Below are positions 1-6,433 of a DNA stretch of 9,308 bases, in pieces (the stretch's first letter is position 1; every line of letters starts with the position of its first letter). Source of the DNA: an uncultured Clostridia bacterium (GTDB lineage: Bacteria; Bacillota_A; Clostridia; Peptostreptococcales; Anaerovoracaceae). The position numbers were made by a program, and so were the translations under genes. The notes beneath the pieces were generated by a model. It saw only the letters and a program-made list of their open reading frames with translations, had not been told where the DNA came from and ran no database searches. Where the stretch lies: the NCBI GenBank assembly GCA_945873875.1, contig CAMCER010000016.1, positions 1-9,308 of the forward strand. The letters are read 5' to 3'.

Positions 1-60
1 TCGGTAATAATCAGAGCGTCTGGTCATACTAAATTGGATACATATATCTATGTAACATAA
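1..60 (+). CDS. possible C-terminal tail of an upstream gene (partial)
   Basis: Frame 1 is open from the window edge to a TAA at 58-60 and encodes 19 residues ending in SGHTKLDTYIYVT. The other two forward frames hit stops early (by position 4 and position 30). The next gene starts on the very next base, which is how tightly packed operon genes often join. The tail loosely recalls the ends of tyrosine recombinases (GH...T..Y.H), but the diagnostic residues are not there and I do not assign a family. Nineteen open codons can occur by chance, so this is a tentative call. Confidence 0.35.
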   Translation, partial: SVIIRASGHTKLDTYIYVT

Positions 61-324
61 ATGAGTGATATTTTTGAAAAGCCATATATCGAATCAGGCG
101 ATATAATAGAAGAGATAAAAAATGACATAAGGAAGTACGGCTGGGAGGAGAGGTGCTTCGTCTGTTACAGGCAGGTGGAGAACCACATCATCTTCACTGA
201 TTACGGACATCTGACAGGCGATGAAGCCATGGCCATCGGAGACGTGCCGGTGGGTGATGCCGTTATCGTGGGAACTCTCGGGGAAGCTCTCGAAGCTTTC
301 GAGGAACAGAGCTGGGTAGACTGA
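61..324 (+). CDS. small conserved-looking hypothetical protein (87 aa)
   Basis: I do not recognise this protein. It is acidic and has no signal peptide or membrane segment. It reads as a short mixed alpha/beta domain: an N-terminal helix-like stretch (about residues 14-27), a strand-rich middle around CFVCYRQVENHIIFTDYG, and an acidic C-terminal helix ending near EAFEEQSWVD. The ATG follows a TAA stop directly (58-60) and has no clear Shine-Dalgarno site, so translation may depend on ribosomes finishing the frame that ends at 60. It lies 24 bases before an O-acetyltransferase that has a good Shine-Dalgarno site, so the two are probably co-transcribed. Codon use resembles the neighbours from about position 130 onward, which supports real coding. 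The function is unknown. Confidence 0.65.
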   Translation: MSDIFEKPYIESGDIIEEIKNDIRKYGWEERCFVCYRQVENHIIFTDYGHLTGDEAMAIGDVPVGDAVIVGTLGEALEAFEEQSWVD

Positions 325-348
325 CAGAGGAAAGAGACAGGAGAAAAA

Positions 349-912
349 ATGACACTTGATGAATTTATTGCAACAATGGATTCCGGAAAAGAGATAGAGG
401 GCGGATCGGAGGCGCATCTTTTCATGCACGGCCTTTCGCAGGAAGCTCTCCGGATTACTGCAGAAATGAACAACGCATATCACACGCCGGAAGAACTGCA
501 TGCGCTGATGAAGAAGCTGACAGGCAGAGATGACCTGCCCATGTTCGGGATGTTCCCGCCGTTTTACACGGACTGCGGAAAGAACATCCATCTGGAGGAG
601 AACGTGTTTATAAACGCGGGATGCAAGTTCCAGGACCAGGGCGGCATATACATCGGGGAAGGCTCACTGATCGGGCACAACGCAGTCATCGCGACTCTTA
701 ATCATCTGCAGGATCCTGAGAAAAGACAGGGTATGATCCCTTCGCCGGTACATATAGGAAAGAAAGTCTGGCTGGGAGCAAACGTGACGGTGCTTCCGGG
801 TGTGAGCATAGGAGACGGCGCCATCATCGGAGCAGGGTCAGTAGTCACGAAAGATGTTCCGGCCCGGGCGGTGGCAGCGGGAAATCCTGCCAGGATCGTA
901 AAGCACATTTAA
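349..912 (+). CDS. sugar O-acetyltransferase, LbH (hexapeptide) family, maltose/galactoside acetyltransferase-like
   Basis: It probably moves an acetyl group from acetyl-CoA to a hydroxyl of a sugar or sugar-like acceptor in the cytoplasm. The 187-residue length is normal for the Maa/LacA/NodL group. Residues 1-60 form the helical N-terminal part, and [15 protein letters not shown] (66-80) is the family lead-in to the beta-helix. From about 78 on come imperfect hexapeptide repeats such as [13 protein letters not shown] and [16 protein letters not shown], ending with the typical [10 protein letters not shown] tail. H119 in ATLNHL sits at the usual catalytic histidine. These proteins act as trimers. 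AGGAG at 339-343 lies 5 bases before the ATG. The gene follows the 87-residue protein closely. The acceptor cannot be told from sequence, and genome annotations often use vague names (maltose O-acetyltransferase, DapH-like) for this group. Confidence 0.88.
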   Translation: MTLDEFIATMDSGKEIEGGSEAHLFMHGLSQEALRITAEMNNAYHTPEELHALMKKLTGRDDLPMFGMFPPFYTDCGKNIHLEENVFINAGCKFQDQGGIYIGEGSLIGHNAVIATLNHLQDPEKRQGMIPSPVHIGKKVWLGANVTVLPGVSIGDGAIIGAGSVVTKDVPARAVAAGNPARIVKHI

Positions 913-1039
913 GAGCGGAGTGCGCTTTTGAAGTCGGCATGACCGTCTGAAAAGCAGAAATAAAGCAAAAAAGAAAAAAATATTCTTGAATTTGTTGCCT
1001 GTGAACATCAAAAATCAATATTAGTTGTTTACGGATAAC

Positions 1040-1064
1040 AAATTTCGAAAATTTTCTGTTGACA
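1040..1064 (+). promoter_or_regulatory. two overlapping degenerate CodY-like boxes at the ilvB promoter
   Basis: Compared by eye with the CodY consensus AATTTTCWGAAAATT, positions 1040-1054 match 11 of 15 and positions 1050-1064 match 10 of 15. The second box has an intact left half AATTTTCTG (1050-1058) and runs through the -35 box. CodY is a known repressor of ilvB operons in many Bacillota and responds to branched-chain amino acids and GTP. The stretch is AT-rich, so chance matches are a real possibility. Confidence 0.3.
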
Positions 1065-1086
1065 AGACCATAATACGTTATATAAT
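1059..1086 (+). promoter_or_regulatory. consensus SigA promoter for ilvBN
   Basis: A perfect -35 box TTGACA (1059-1064) and a perfect -10 box TATAAT (1081-1086) are separated by 16 bases. The region just upstream (about 1010-1058) is AT-rich and could act as an UP element. Transcription would be expected to start at about 1092-1094, giving a leader of only about 72 bases before ilvB. Confidence 0.85.
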
Positions 1087-1088
1087 GG

Positions 1089-1116
1089 ACGTGCGCTGTT
1101 TTTCGGCGCACGTTTT
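1089..1116 (+). other. hairpin at the expected ilvB transcription start
   Basis: ACGTGCGC (1089-1096) and GCGCACGT (1106-1113) form a perfect 8-base inverted repeat around a 9-base loop, and TTTT follows (1113-1116). It lies 2 bases after the -10 box. It could be a weak terminator for the upstream operon, a 5'-end stabilising hairpin in the ilvB mRNA (the first few stem bases may not be transcribed), or a DNA operator at +1. The sequence does not decide between these. Confidence 0.5.
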
Positions 1117-1164
1117 GATATATACATAAAGACATAAAATACGATAGTTCTATGGAGGAAAGAC

Positions 1165-2826
1165 ATGAAACTTACAGGTTCGCAGATCGTTGCGGAAGTA
1201 TTGCTTGAACACGGTGTGGATACTGTTTTCGGGTATCCGGGCGGAACGGCGCTGAATATCTACGACGCCCTTTACGAGTACAGAGACAGGATAAGGCATA
1301 TCCTGACTGCCCACGAGCAGGGCGCGGCACACGCTGCTGACGGATATTACAGGGCGACGGGAAAGACCGGCGTGGTATTCGCCACCAGCGGCCCGGGAGC
1401 TACCAATCTGGTAACAGGTATAGCTACAGCTTTTATGGACAGTATTCCTATGATAGCCATCACGGCCAACGTGCCGGATGCTCTCATTGGAAGAGACGCC
1501 TTCCAGGAGATCTACATCACAGGCGTAACACTTCCTATTACCAAGCACAACTTCTTCATAAATGACATAAAGGATCTTCCGGGGGCTTTGAGAAAAGCCT
1601 TCAAGATCGCCAACAGCGGGAGGAAAGGCCCGGTCCTCATAGATATAACCAAGGACGTTACAGCAGCTGAGATGGAGTATAAACCGGCAAAACCGCTTCC
1701 GCTTGACAAATACCCCAAGGCTACCAAGAAGAAGATCGAAGAAGTGGCCAGGATGATAAACAAAGCCGAACGCCCGGTAGTATATTACGGCGGAGGCGTA
1801 GTTGCATCCAGAGCAGAGGAAGAGCTCAACGCGTTTCTTGACCTTATCGACGCACCTTCCGCATATACTCTTATGGCGGCAGGATGCGTAGGCAGCGAGG
1901 ATCCCCGTAATCTGGGACTCATAGGGATGCACGGCAGCATCGCGGCAAACAGAGCCATCGACAGAGCTGACCTGATCATCGCTCTGGGAACCAGATTCAG
2001 TGACAGAGTAGCGCTGAATCCTGAAAAGTGGGGAAAGAGAGCCAAGAAGATACAGGTGGACATCGACAGGAGCGAAGTGGATAAAAACGTTATCGTCGAT
2101 AAGGCTGTAATAACTGATATTAAGGAATTCATAAACACCATCACTCCGATGATAAAGAAAAAGGACAGGAGCGAGTGGGTGGCACAGGCGACAGAGTGGA
2201 AGAAAAAGAGAGGCGATGTCCAGTGTCAGGACGCGCAGCTCCATCCGAAAGAGATCATCGATATCGCCTGCGATAAGACAGACAACAAGACCATCTATGT
2301 AACTGACGTAGGTCAACACCAGATGTGGGCGGCACAGTATCTGAAGCACTGCAACACACAGCACTTCATTACCAGCGGCGGCCTGGGCACTATGGGATAC
2401 GGATACGGAGCAGCCATCGGAGCACAGATCGGATGCCCTGACAGAAGAGTCATCCACTTCACCGGTGACGGATCGTTCCACATGAACATGAACGAGGCCT
2501 GCACCGCAGTCAGCCAGAAACTGCCGATCATCACTGTCATCTTTGATAACAGGGTGCTAGGAATGGTATACCAGTGGCAGACCGCATTCTACGGAAGAAG
2601 GTTCTCGGCCACGACACCCGACAGACAGACTGATTTTGTCAAAGTGGCAGAAGGCTTCGGAGCGAAGGGTTTCAAGGCAACTACTCCTGAAGAGTTCGAG
2701 AAGGCTTTCAAAGAGGCACTGAAGGTAGACGGCCCGAGCTGGATAGCATGCTCCATCGCAGCTGAAGAGAGAGTTCTTCCGATGATACCCGGCGGCGGTA
2801 CCATCGAGGATATGATAATAGGATAG
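1165..2826 (+). CDS. ilvB: acetohydroxyacid (acetolactate) synthase, catalytic large subunit, biosynthetic type
   Basis: It condenses two pyruvates to 2-acetolactate, or pyruvate with 2-oxobutyrate to 2-aceto-2-hydroxybutyrate. This is the first committed step of valine, leucine and isoleucine synthesis and uses ThDP, Mg and FAD. The 553 residues are full length. Domains in order are the PYR domain (about 1-165) with catalytic Glu E51 in AHEQGAAHAADGY, a central FAD-contacting domain with MHGS (255-258) and RFSDR (277-281), and the ThDP/PP domain with GDGSF (434-438) and QWQTAFYGRRFS (470-481). RFSDR corresponds to the RFDDR motif that separates the anabolic FAD enzyme from the catabolic AlsS/BudB type. 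The ThDP motif ends in DN (461-462) where most homologues have NN; N462, the usual metal ligand, is kept. GGAGG at 1154-1158 sits 6 bases before the ATG. ilvN follows after 11 bases. Confidence 0.97.
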   Translation: MKLTGSQIVAEVLLEHGVDTVFGYPGGTALNIYDALYEYRDRIRHILTAHEQGAAHAADGYYRATGKTGVVFATSGPGATNLVTGIATAFMDSIPMIAITANVPDALIGRDAFQEIYITGVTLPITKHNFFINDIKDLPGALRKAFKIANSGRKGPVLIDITKDVTAAEMEYKPAKPLPLDKYPKATKKKIEEVARMINKAERPVVYYGGGVVASRAEEELNAFLDLIDAPSAYTLMAAGCVGSEDPRNLGLIGMHGSIAANRAIDRADLIIALGTRFSDRVALNPEKWGKRAKKIQVDIDRSEVDKNVIVDKAVITDIKEFINTITPMIKKKDRSEWVAQATEWKKKRGDVQCQDAQLHPKEIIDIACDKTDNKTIYVTDVGQHQMWAAQYLKHCNTQHFITSGGLGTMGYGYGAAIGAQIGCPDRRVIHFTGDGSFHMNMNEACTAVSQKLPIITVIFDNRVLGMVYQWQTAFYGRRFSATTPDRQTDFVKVAEGFGAKGFKATTPEEFEKAFKEALKVDGPSWIACSIAAEERVLPMIPGGGTIEDMIIG

Positions 2827-2837
2827 GAGGAAAGACC

Positions 2838-3359
2838 GTGGCAGAGAAGAATTATACGAAAGAAGTCATCAGTATACTGGTAGATAACGAATCCAATGTT
2901 CTTTCCAGAGTCGTGAGCCTTTTCGGAAGAAGGGGATTCAACATCGATTCACTTACAGTGTCTGCGACCAACGACCCGACCCTTTCCAGGATCACCATCG
3001 TGTTCACCGGCACAGAGAACGCTCTTCATCAGATACTGACCCAGACTGAAAAGCTGGAGGTAGTAAGAGACATCTTCACCCTGGAAAAGGATAACAGTAT
3101 TTACAGAGAGCTTTTGCTCATCAAACTCAAGGCCGACAAAACCGCAAGGACAGCCATCAGAGAGATAGTGGACATTTACAGAGGGCGCATCGTCGACCTT
3201 TCCAAGCAGAGCCTGATCATCGAGATGACCGGAGCCCCCGGAAAGATAGACGCTTTCATGGAAATGATGAGCTGCTATGACATCTCAGAAGTGTGCCGCA
3301 CAGGTATCACGGGAATCGGCAGAGACCTTATGGGTGACGATGGAGACTGCAAGGCCTGA
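2838..3359 (+). CDS. ilvN: acetohydroxyacid synthase, regulatory small subunit
   Basis: It binds and activates the IlvB subunit and usually confers feedback inhibition by valine. The 173 residues match the IlvH/IlvN family (about 160-175). An N-terminal ACT domain (about 8-83) contains SRVVSLFGRRGFNIDSLTV and NDPTLSRITI, followed by the small-subunit C-terminal domain (about 88-165). The start is GTG at 2838, with AGGAGG at 2825-2830 placed 7 bases upstream. That Shine-Dalgarno site overlaps the ilvB stop codon (2824-2826), so translation of the two is probably coupled at matched levels. The ligand loop reads DNESNVLSRV where E. coli IlvH has ENESGALSRV. Asn20 thus replaces a Gly where valine-resistant mutants are known, so inhibition by valine may be weak here (inference). 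The symbol ilvH is equally usable. Confidence 0.95.
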   Translation: MAEKNYTKEVISILVDNESNVLSRVVSLFGRRGFNIDSLTVSATNDPTLSRITIVFTGTENALHQILTQTEKLEVVRDIFTLEKDNSIYRELLLIKLKADKTARTAIREIVDIYRGRIVDLSKQSLIIEMTGAPGKIDAFMEMMSCYDISEVCRTGITGIGRDLMGDDGDCKA

Positions 3360-3411
3360 TAAAGGGCAGGATTTCAAAGAAAAAGCAGGTATCTATTAAT
3401 AAAGTAAATTA

Positions 3412-3440
3412 ATGACATTGTTGTCAAATAGGTGTATAAT
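3412..3440 (+). promoter_or_regulatory. SigA promoter for ilvC with an inverted repeat over the -35 box
   Basis: ATGACA (3412-3417, five of six matching the -35 consensus) and TATAAT (3435-3440, perfect) are separated by 17 bases. The expected start near 3447 gives a leader of about 115 bases. TGACA (3413-3417) and TGTCA (3422-3426) form an inverted repeat with a 4-base centre covering the -35 box, a plausible operator for an unidentified dimeric regulator. There is no good terminator after ilvN, so read-through from ilvBN is also likely. Confidence 0.6.
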
Positions 3441-3526
3441 ATCTGCATGTGCTGACTTCCGGACTTCTATGGATAATATACGAGATATGAAAAGATGTTC
3501 AGCAGATGGATAGATAATAAAGAAAT

Positions 3527-3540
3527 ACTTTTTAAAAAGT
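3527..3540. repeat. 14-base perfect palindrome upstream of the ilvC ribosome-binding site
   Basis: ACTTTTTAAAAAGT is fully self-complementary and lies in the ilvC leader about 10 bases before the AAGGAGAA Shine-Dalgarno region. With no loop spacing and AT content, it would be a weak RNA hairpin. It is more likely a chance AT-rich palindrome or a minor protein site. Confidence 0.3.
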
Positions 3541-3562
3541 TATAGAGAAAAGGAGAAAAGAG

Positions 3563-4555
3563 ATGAAGCATTTATACGACAAAGACTGTAACCTCGGAGT
3601 ACTGGATGGAAAAACCATCGCTATCATCGGATTCGGAAGCCAGGGACACGCTCACGCAAACAACCTTAAAGAGAGCGGAGTAAACGTAGTAGTAGGTCTC
3701 AGACCTGATTCAAAGAGCGCACAGTCTGCAAAGGACGCAGGACTGGAAGTAGTTCCTGTAGAAGAAGCAGCAGAACGCGGCGACATGGTAATGATGCTCG
3801 TTCCTGACGAACTTTCCGCAGACGTTTACAATACACAGGTAGCACCGCACATGAAGGAAGGCAACTGCCTTGCATTCGCACATGGATTCAACATCCACTA
3901 CGGGCTGGTAAAACCTGCAGAATATCTGGACGTAGTAATGATCGCGCCTAAGGGACCTGGCCACACAGTAAGAAGCCAGTACCTGGAAGGCAAAGGCGTA
4001 CCGAGCCTCGTCGCTGTTGAGCAGGACTACACAGGAAAAGCCAAGGATATCGCACTTGCATACGCAAGCGGCATCGGCGCAGGACGCGCAGGAATCCTGG
4101 AGACGACATACAGAGAAGAAACTGAAACTGACCTCTTCGGTGAGCAGGCAGTACTTTGCGGCGGCGTAACAGAGCTGATGAAGGCCGGATTCGACACACT
4201 GGTAGAAGCAGGTTATGAGCCTGAGATGGCTTACTTCGAATGTATCCATGAGATGAAGCTGATCGTTGACCTGATCAACACAGGTGGCTTCGAGCTTATG
4301 AGAAAATCCATTTCCAACACTGCTGAATACGGCGACTACTATGTTGGAAAGAAGATCATAACAAAGGAAACAAGAGAGACTATGAAGGAAGTACTCGCTG
4401 ATATTCAGGACGGAACTTTCGCCAGCGAATTCGTTCGTGAGATGAAAGCCGGCAAGGGAACTAAGTTCTTCACAACCAGAAAGAAAGAATGCGAACATCC
4501 TCTCTGCAAAGTCGGTCAGGATCTGAGAAGCATGATGAGCTGGCTGAAGAAATAG
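3563..4555 (+). CDS. ilvC: ketol-acid reductoisomerase, class I
   Basis: It converts acetohydroxyacids to 2,3-dihydroxyacids by Mg-dependent alkyl migration and NAD(P)H-dependent reduction, the second common step of branched-chain amino-acid synthesis. The 330 residues match the short class I form. The Rossmann domain carries [10 protein letters not shown] (23-32). The cofactor loop after strand 2 is [10 protein letters not shown] (45-54), whose Arg and Ser residues are compatible with NADPH. Catalytic residues are present: H107 in AHGFNIH, K130 in APKGPGH, metal ligands D190 and E194 in ETDLFGEQ, then E226 and E230 in FECIHE, and S251 in [14 protein letters not shown] in AAAAGGAGAAAAG lies about 8 bases before the ATG. 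The gene has its own promoter and is followed by a strong terminator, so it can be expressed apart from ilvBN and ilvD. Confidence 0.98.
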   Translation: MKHLYDKDCNLGVLDGKTIAIIGFGSQGHAHANNLKESGVNVVVGLRPDSKSAQSAKDAGLEVVPVEEAAERGDMVMMLVPDELSADVYNTQVAPHMKEGNCLAFAHGFNIHYGLVKPAEYLDVVMIAPKGPGHTVRSQYLEGKGVPSLVAVEQDYTGKAKDIALAYASGIGAGRAGILETTYREETETDLFGEQAVLCGGVTELMKAGFDTLVEAGYEPEMAYFECIHEMKLIVDLINTGGFELMRKSISNTAEYGDYYVGKKIITKETRETMKEVLADIQDGTFASEFVREMKAGKGTKFFTTRKKECEHPLCKVGQDLRSMMSWLKK

Positions 4556-4583
4556 CTTTTTCCCCGCAGGAGAATATGTTGAT

Positions 4584-4614
4584 CTGCAGGACGCCTGAAA
4601 GCGTGCCTTTGCAG
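4584..4614 (+). other. imperfect hairpin between ilvC and its terminator
   Basis: CTGCA (4584-4588) pairs with TGCAG (4610-4614), GG (4589-4590) with CC, and ACGC (4591-4594) with GCGT (4601-4604), leaving small bulges on the 3' side. CCTGC just downstream (in AGACCTGCTG) could pair instead with GCAGG at 4586-4590, giving an alternative fold. Whether this controls the terminator at 4646 is not shown. Confidence 0.25.
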
Positions 4615-4645
4615 AACAGAAAGACCTGCTGATGATGCTATGAGC

Positions 4646-4679
4646 AAAGTGCATGTTCCCGGCGGAGCGTGCACTTTTT
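4646..4679 (+). terminator. strong intrinsic terminator after ilvC
   Basis: AAAGTGCATGTTCC (4646-4659) pairs with GGAGCGTGCACTTT (4664-4677) as a 14-pair stem with two G-U pairs and a 4-base CGGC loop, followed by a U run ending at 4679. The A-rich 5' side means it could also terminate in the opposite direction. It would end most transcripts from ilvC and reduce read-through into ilvD. Confidence 0.82.
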
Positions 4680-4688
4680 CATAATATA

Positions 4689-4734
4689 CCGCCTTTGTCC
4701 GGCAGGGCCGGAAAAAGACTGATCATGAAGGCGG
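4689..4734 (+). other. nested inverted repeats in the ilvD leader
   Basis: An outer CCGCCTT (4689-4695) / AAGGCGG (4728-4734) pair encloses an inner hairpin TCCGGC (4698-4703) / GCCGGA (4707-4712) with a 3-base loop. The structure ends 13 bases before the ilvD Shine-Dalgarno site. I found no good promoter between the terminator and ilvD. It may be a folded 5' leader; it does not match any riboswitch or T-box signature I know. Confidence 0.3.
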
Positions 4735-4757
4735 CGGTTTATTAAATGGAGGAGAAC

Positions 4758-6422
4758 ATGACACTGAGAAGTAAAAATGTAACTGAAGGCCTGGAAAAGG
4801 CTCCAATGAGAAGTCTTTTCTATGCCATGGGATACACTAAAGAAGAACTTGACAGGCCCCTTATAGGCGTAGTTTCCGCTAAAAGCGAGATCGTTCCGGG
4901 CCACATGCACCTGGATAAAGTCGCAGAAGCTGTCAAGGCCGGAGTAAGAATGGCAGGAGGAACACCTATAGAAGTTCCTTCCATCGGAGTGTGCGACGGC
5001 ATCGCCATGGGACATATCGGAATGAAGTATTCCCTGGCAAGCCGTGAACTTATCGCAGACAGCGTTGAGACCATGACTATGGCTCACTGCTTTGACGGGC
5101 TGGTGCTCATCCCTAACTGCGACAAGATCGTTCCGGGCATGATAATGGCTGCCGTAAGGATGGATATCCCTGCAGTAGTATGTTCAGGCGGCCCCATGAT
5201 GTCAGGACTTGTGGGCGGACAGGAAAGAAGTCTTTCAGCAATGTTCGAGGCAGTCGGCGCCAGAAAGGCAGACATCATAAATGATGCTGAGCTTACAGAG
5301 TTTGAAGAAAACGTCTGTCCGGGATGCGGATCCTGCTCAGGAATGTACACAGCCAACAGCATGAACTGCCTGTCAGAGGCCGTAGGCATCGCCCTTCCGG
5401 GAAACGGCACAGTTCCTGCAGTAGACAGCGGCAGGATCAGGATAGCCAAGCATTCAGGAATGGCTATCATGAACCTTGTTGAGAAGAACATAACAGCAAG
5501 AGATATAATAAACGAGAAGTCACTGAAGAACGCCCTCACATGCGACATGGCTCTGGGCTGCTCCTCAAACAGCGTGCTGCACCTTCTGGCTATAGCCAAC
5601 GAGGCAGGCGTTGATCTGAACCTTGAGATATTCAACGAGTTCAGCGCGAAGACTCCTAACCTCTGCCACCTGGCGCCTGCAGGCGGCACACACATGCACG
5701 ACCTGAACAGGGCGGGCGGAGTACAGGCGGTCTTAAATGAACTCTCAAAGAAGGACCTCATAGACAAGAGCCTGATCACTGCAACAGGCAAGACTGTGGG
5801 CGAGAACATCGAAGGCCACGAGGTAAAGGACTATAACCTTATCAGACCGGTGGACGATCCGTACAGCGAGACCGGCGGCATCGCCATCATGTGGGGAAAC
5901 ATCGCACAGGACGGATGCGTAGTAAAGAGAAGCGCTGTAGCACCTGAGATGCTCACACATTCAGGCCCTGCCAGAGTCTTCGACAGCGAAGAGGACGCCA
6001 TCGCTTCCATCTACGACGGACAGATAAAAGACGGTGATGTAGTCGTTATCAGATACGAAGGACCTAAAGGCGGCCCGGGAATGAGAGAGATGCTGAATCC
6101 TACCAGTGCTCTGGCAGGAATGAAGCTGGACAAGACCGTAGCCCTCATCACTGACGGCAGATTCAGCGGAGCCAGCAGAGGAGCTTCCATCGGACACGTT
6201 TGTCCGGAAGCTGCAAGCGGCGGAAACATCGGACTTCTCCAGGAAGGTGATATCATAGAGATAGACATACCGGGAGCTAAGATCAACGCGAAAGTCAGCG
6301 ATGAAGAGTTCGAAGAGAGAAGAAAGAACCACACCATTCCGGAACCGAAGATAAAGACCGGATGGCTGGCCAGATACCAGAGAAATGTAGCTGCATCCTG
6401 CAAAGGCGCAGTTATGGAATAG
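4758..6422 (+). CDS. ilvD: dihydroxyacid dehydratase, [4Fe-4S] type
   Basis: It dehydrates 2,3-dihydroxyisovalerate and 2,3-dihydroxy-3-methylvalerate to the 2-oxoacid precursors of valine/leucine and isoleucine. I chose ATG 4758 (554 aa) because GGAGGAG (4748-4754) lies just before it. The in-frame ATG at 4746 would add four residues (MEEN) but overlaps that Shine-Dalgarno site and has none of its own. From M at 4758: NCDKIVPGM (120-128) is the first family signature, with a cluster Cys (C121) and K123. [18 protein letters not shown] (187-204) contains the second cluster Cys. [11 protein letters not shown] (463-473) is the second signature with the active-site serine region. Where [2Fe-2S] enzymes have a third Cys (PCN), this has PGH (47-49), as in the E. 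coli [4Fe-4S] enzyme. It forms a unit with hisD, 11 bases downstream. Length is normal. Confidence 0.97.
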   Translation: MTLRSKNVTEGLEKAPMRSLFYAMGYTKEELDRPLIGVVSAKSEIVPGHMHLDKVAEAVKAGVRMAGGTPIEVPSIGVCDGIAMGHIGMKYSLASRELIADSVETMTMAHCFDGLVLIPNCDKIVPGMIMAAVRMDIPAVVCSGGPMMSGLVGGQERSLSAMFEAVGARKADIINDAELTEFEENVCPGCGSCSGMYTANSMNCLSEAVGIALPGNGTVPAVDSGRIRIAKHSGMAIMNLVEKNITARDIINEKSLKNALTCDMALGCSSNSVLHLLAIANEAGVDLNLEIFNEFSAKTPNLCHLAPAGGTHMHDLNRAGGVQAVLNELSKKDLIDKSLITATGKTVGENIEGHEVKDYNLIRPVDDPYSETGGIAIMWGNIAQDGCVVKRSAVAPEMLTHSGPARVFDSEEDAIASIYDGQIKDGDVVVIRYEGPKGGPGMREMLNPTSALAGMKLDKTVALITDGRFSGASRGASIGHVCPEAASGGNIGLLQEGDIIEIDIPGAKINAKVSDEEFEERRKNHTIPEPKIKTGWLARYQRNVAASCKGAVME

Positions 6423-6433
6423 AGAGAAGATAA

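Noticed and set aside
911..929. Short hairpin (AAGAGCG / CGCTTTT) at the acetyltransferase stop codon as a terminator
   Set aside because: The stem has seven weak pairs including a G-U, and the Ts are part of the stem with no U run after it.
1150..2481. Long open frame on the minus strand opposite ilvB (443 codons), and similar ones opposite ilvC (3710-4654) and ilvD/hisD (6011-7192)
   Set aside because: They mirror well-supported genes, and their translations are rich in Cys, Ser, Arg and Tyr with no recognisable motif. They arise from codon bias of the sense genes.
3469..3513. 14-codon open frame in the ilvC leader as an attenuator peptide
   Set aside because: No Shine-Dalgarno site, only one branched-chain residue, and no terminator/antiterminator pair downstream.
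4725..4745. Six-codon frame MKAAVY directly before the ATG at 4746
   Set aside because: No Shine-Dalgarno site and too short to judge; likely chance.
4746..4757. ilvD start at ATG 4746 (MEEN extension)
   Set aside because: That ATG overlaps the GGAGGAG that serves the ATG at 4758 and has no ribosome-binding site of its own; the family N terminus fits the shorter form.
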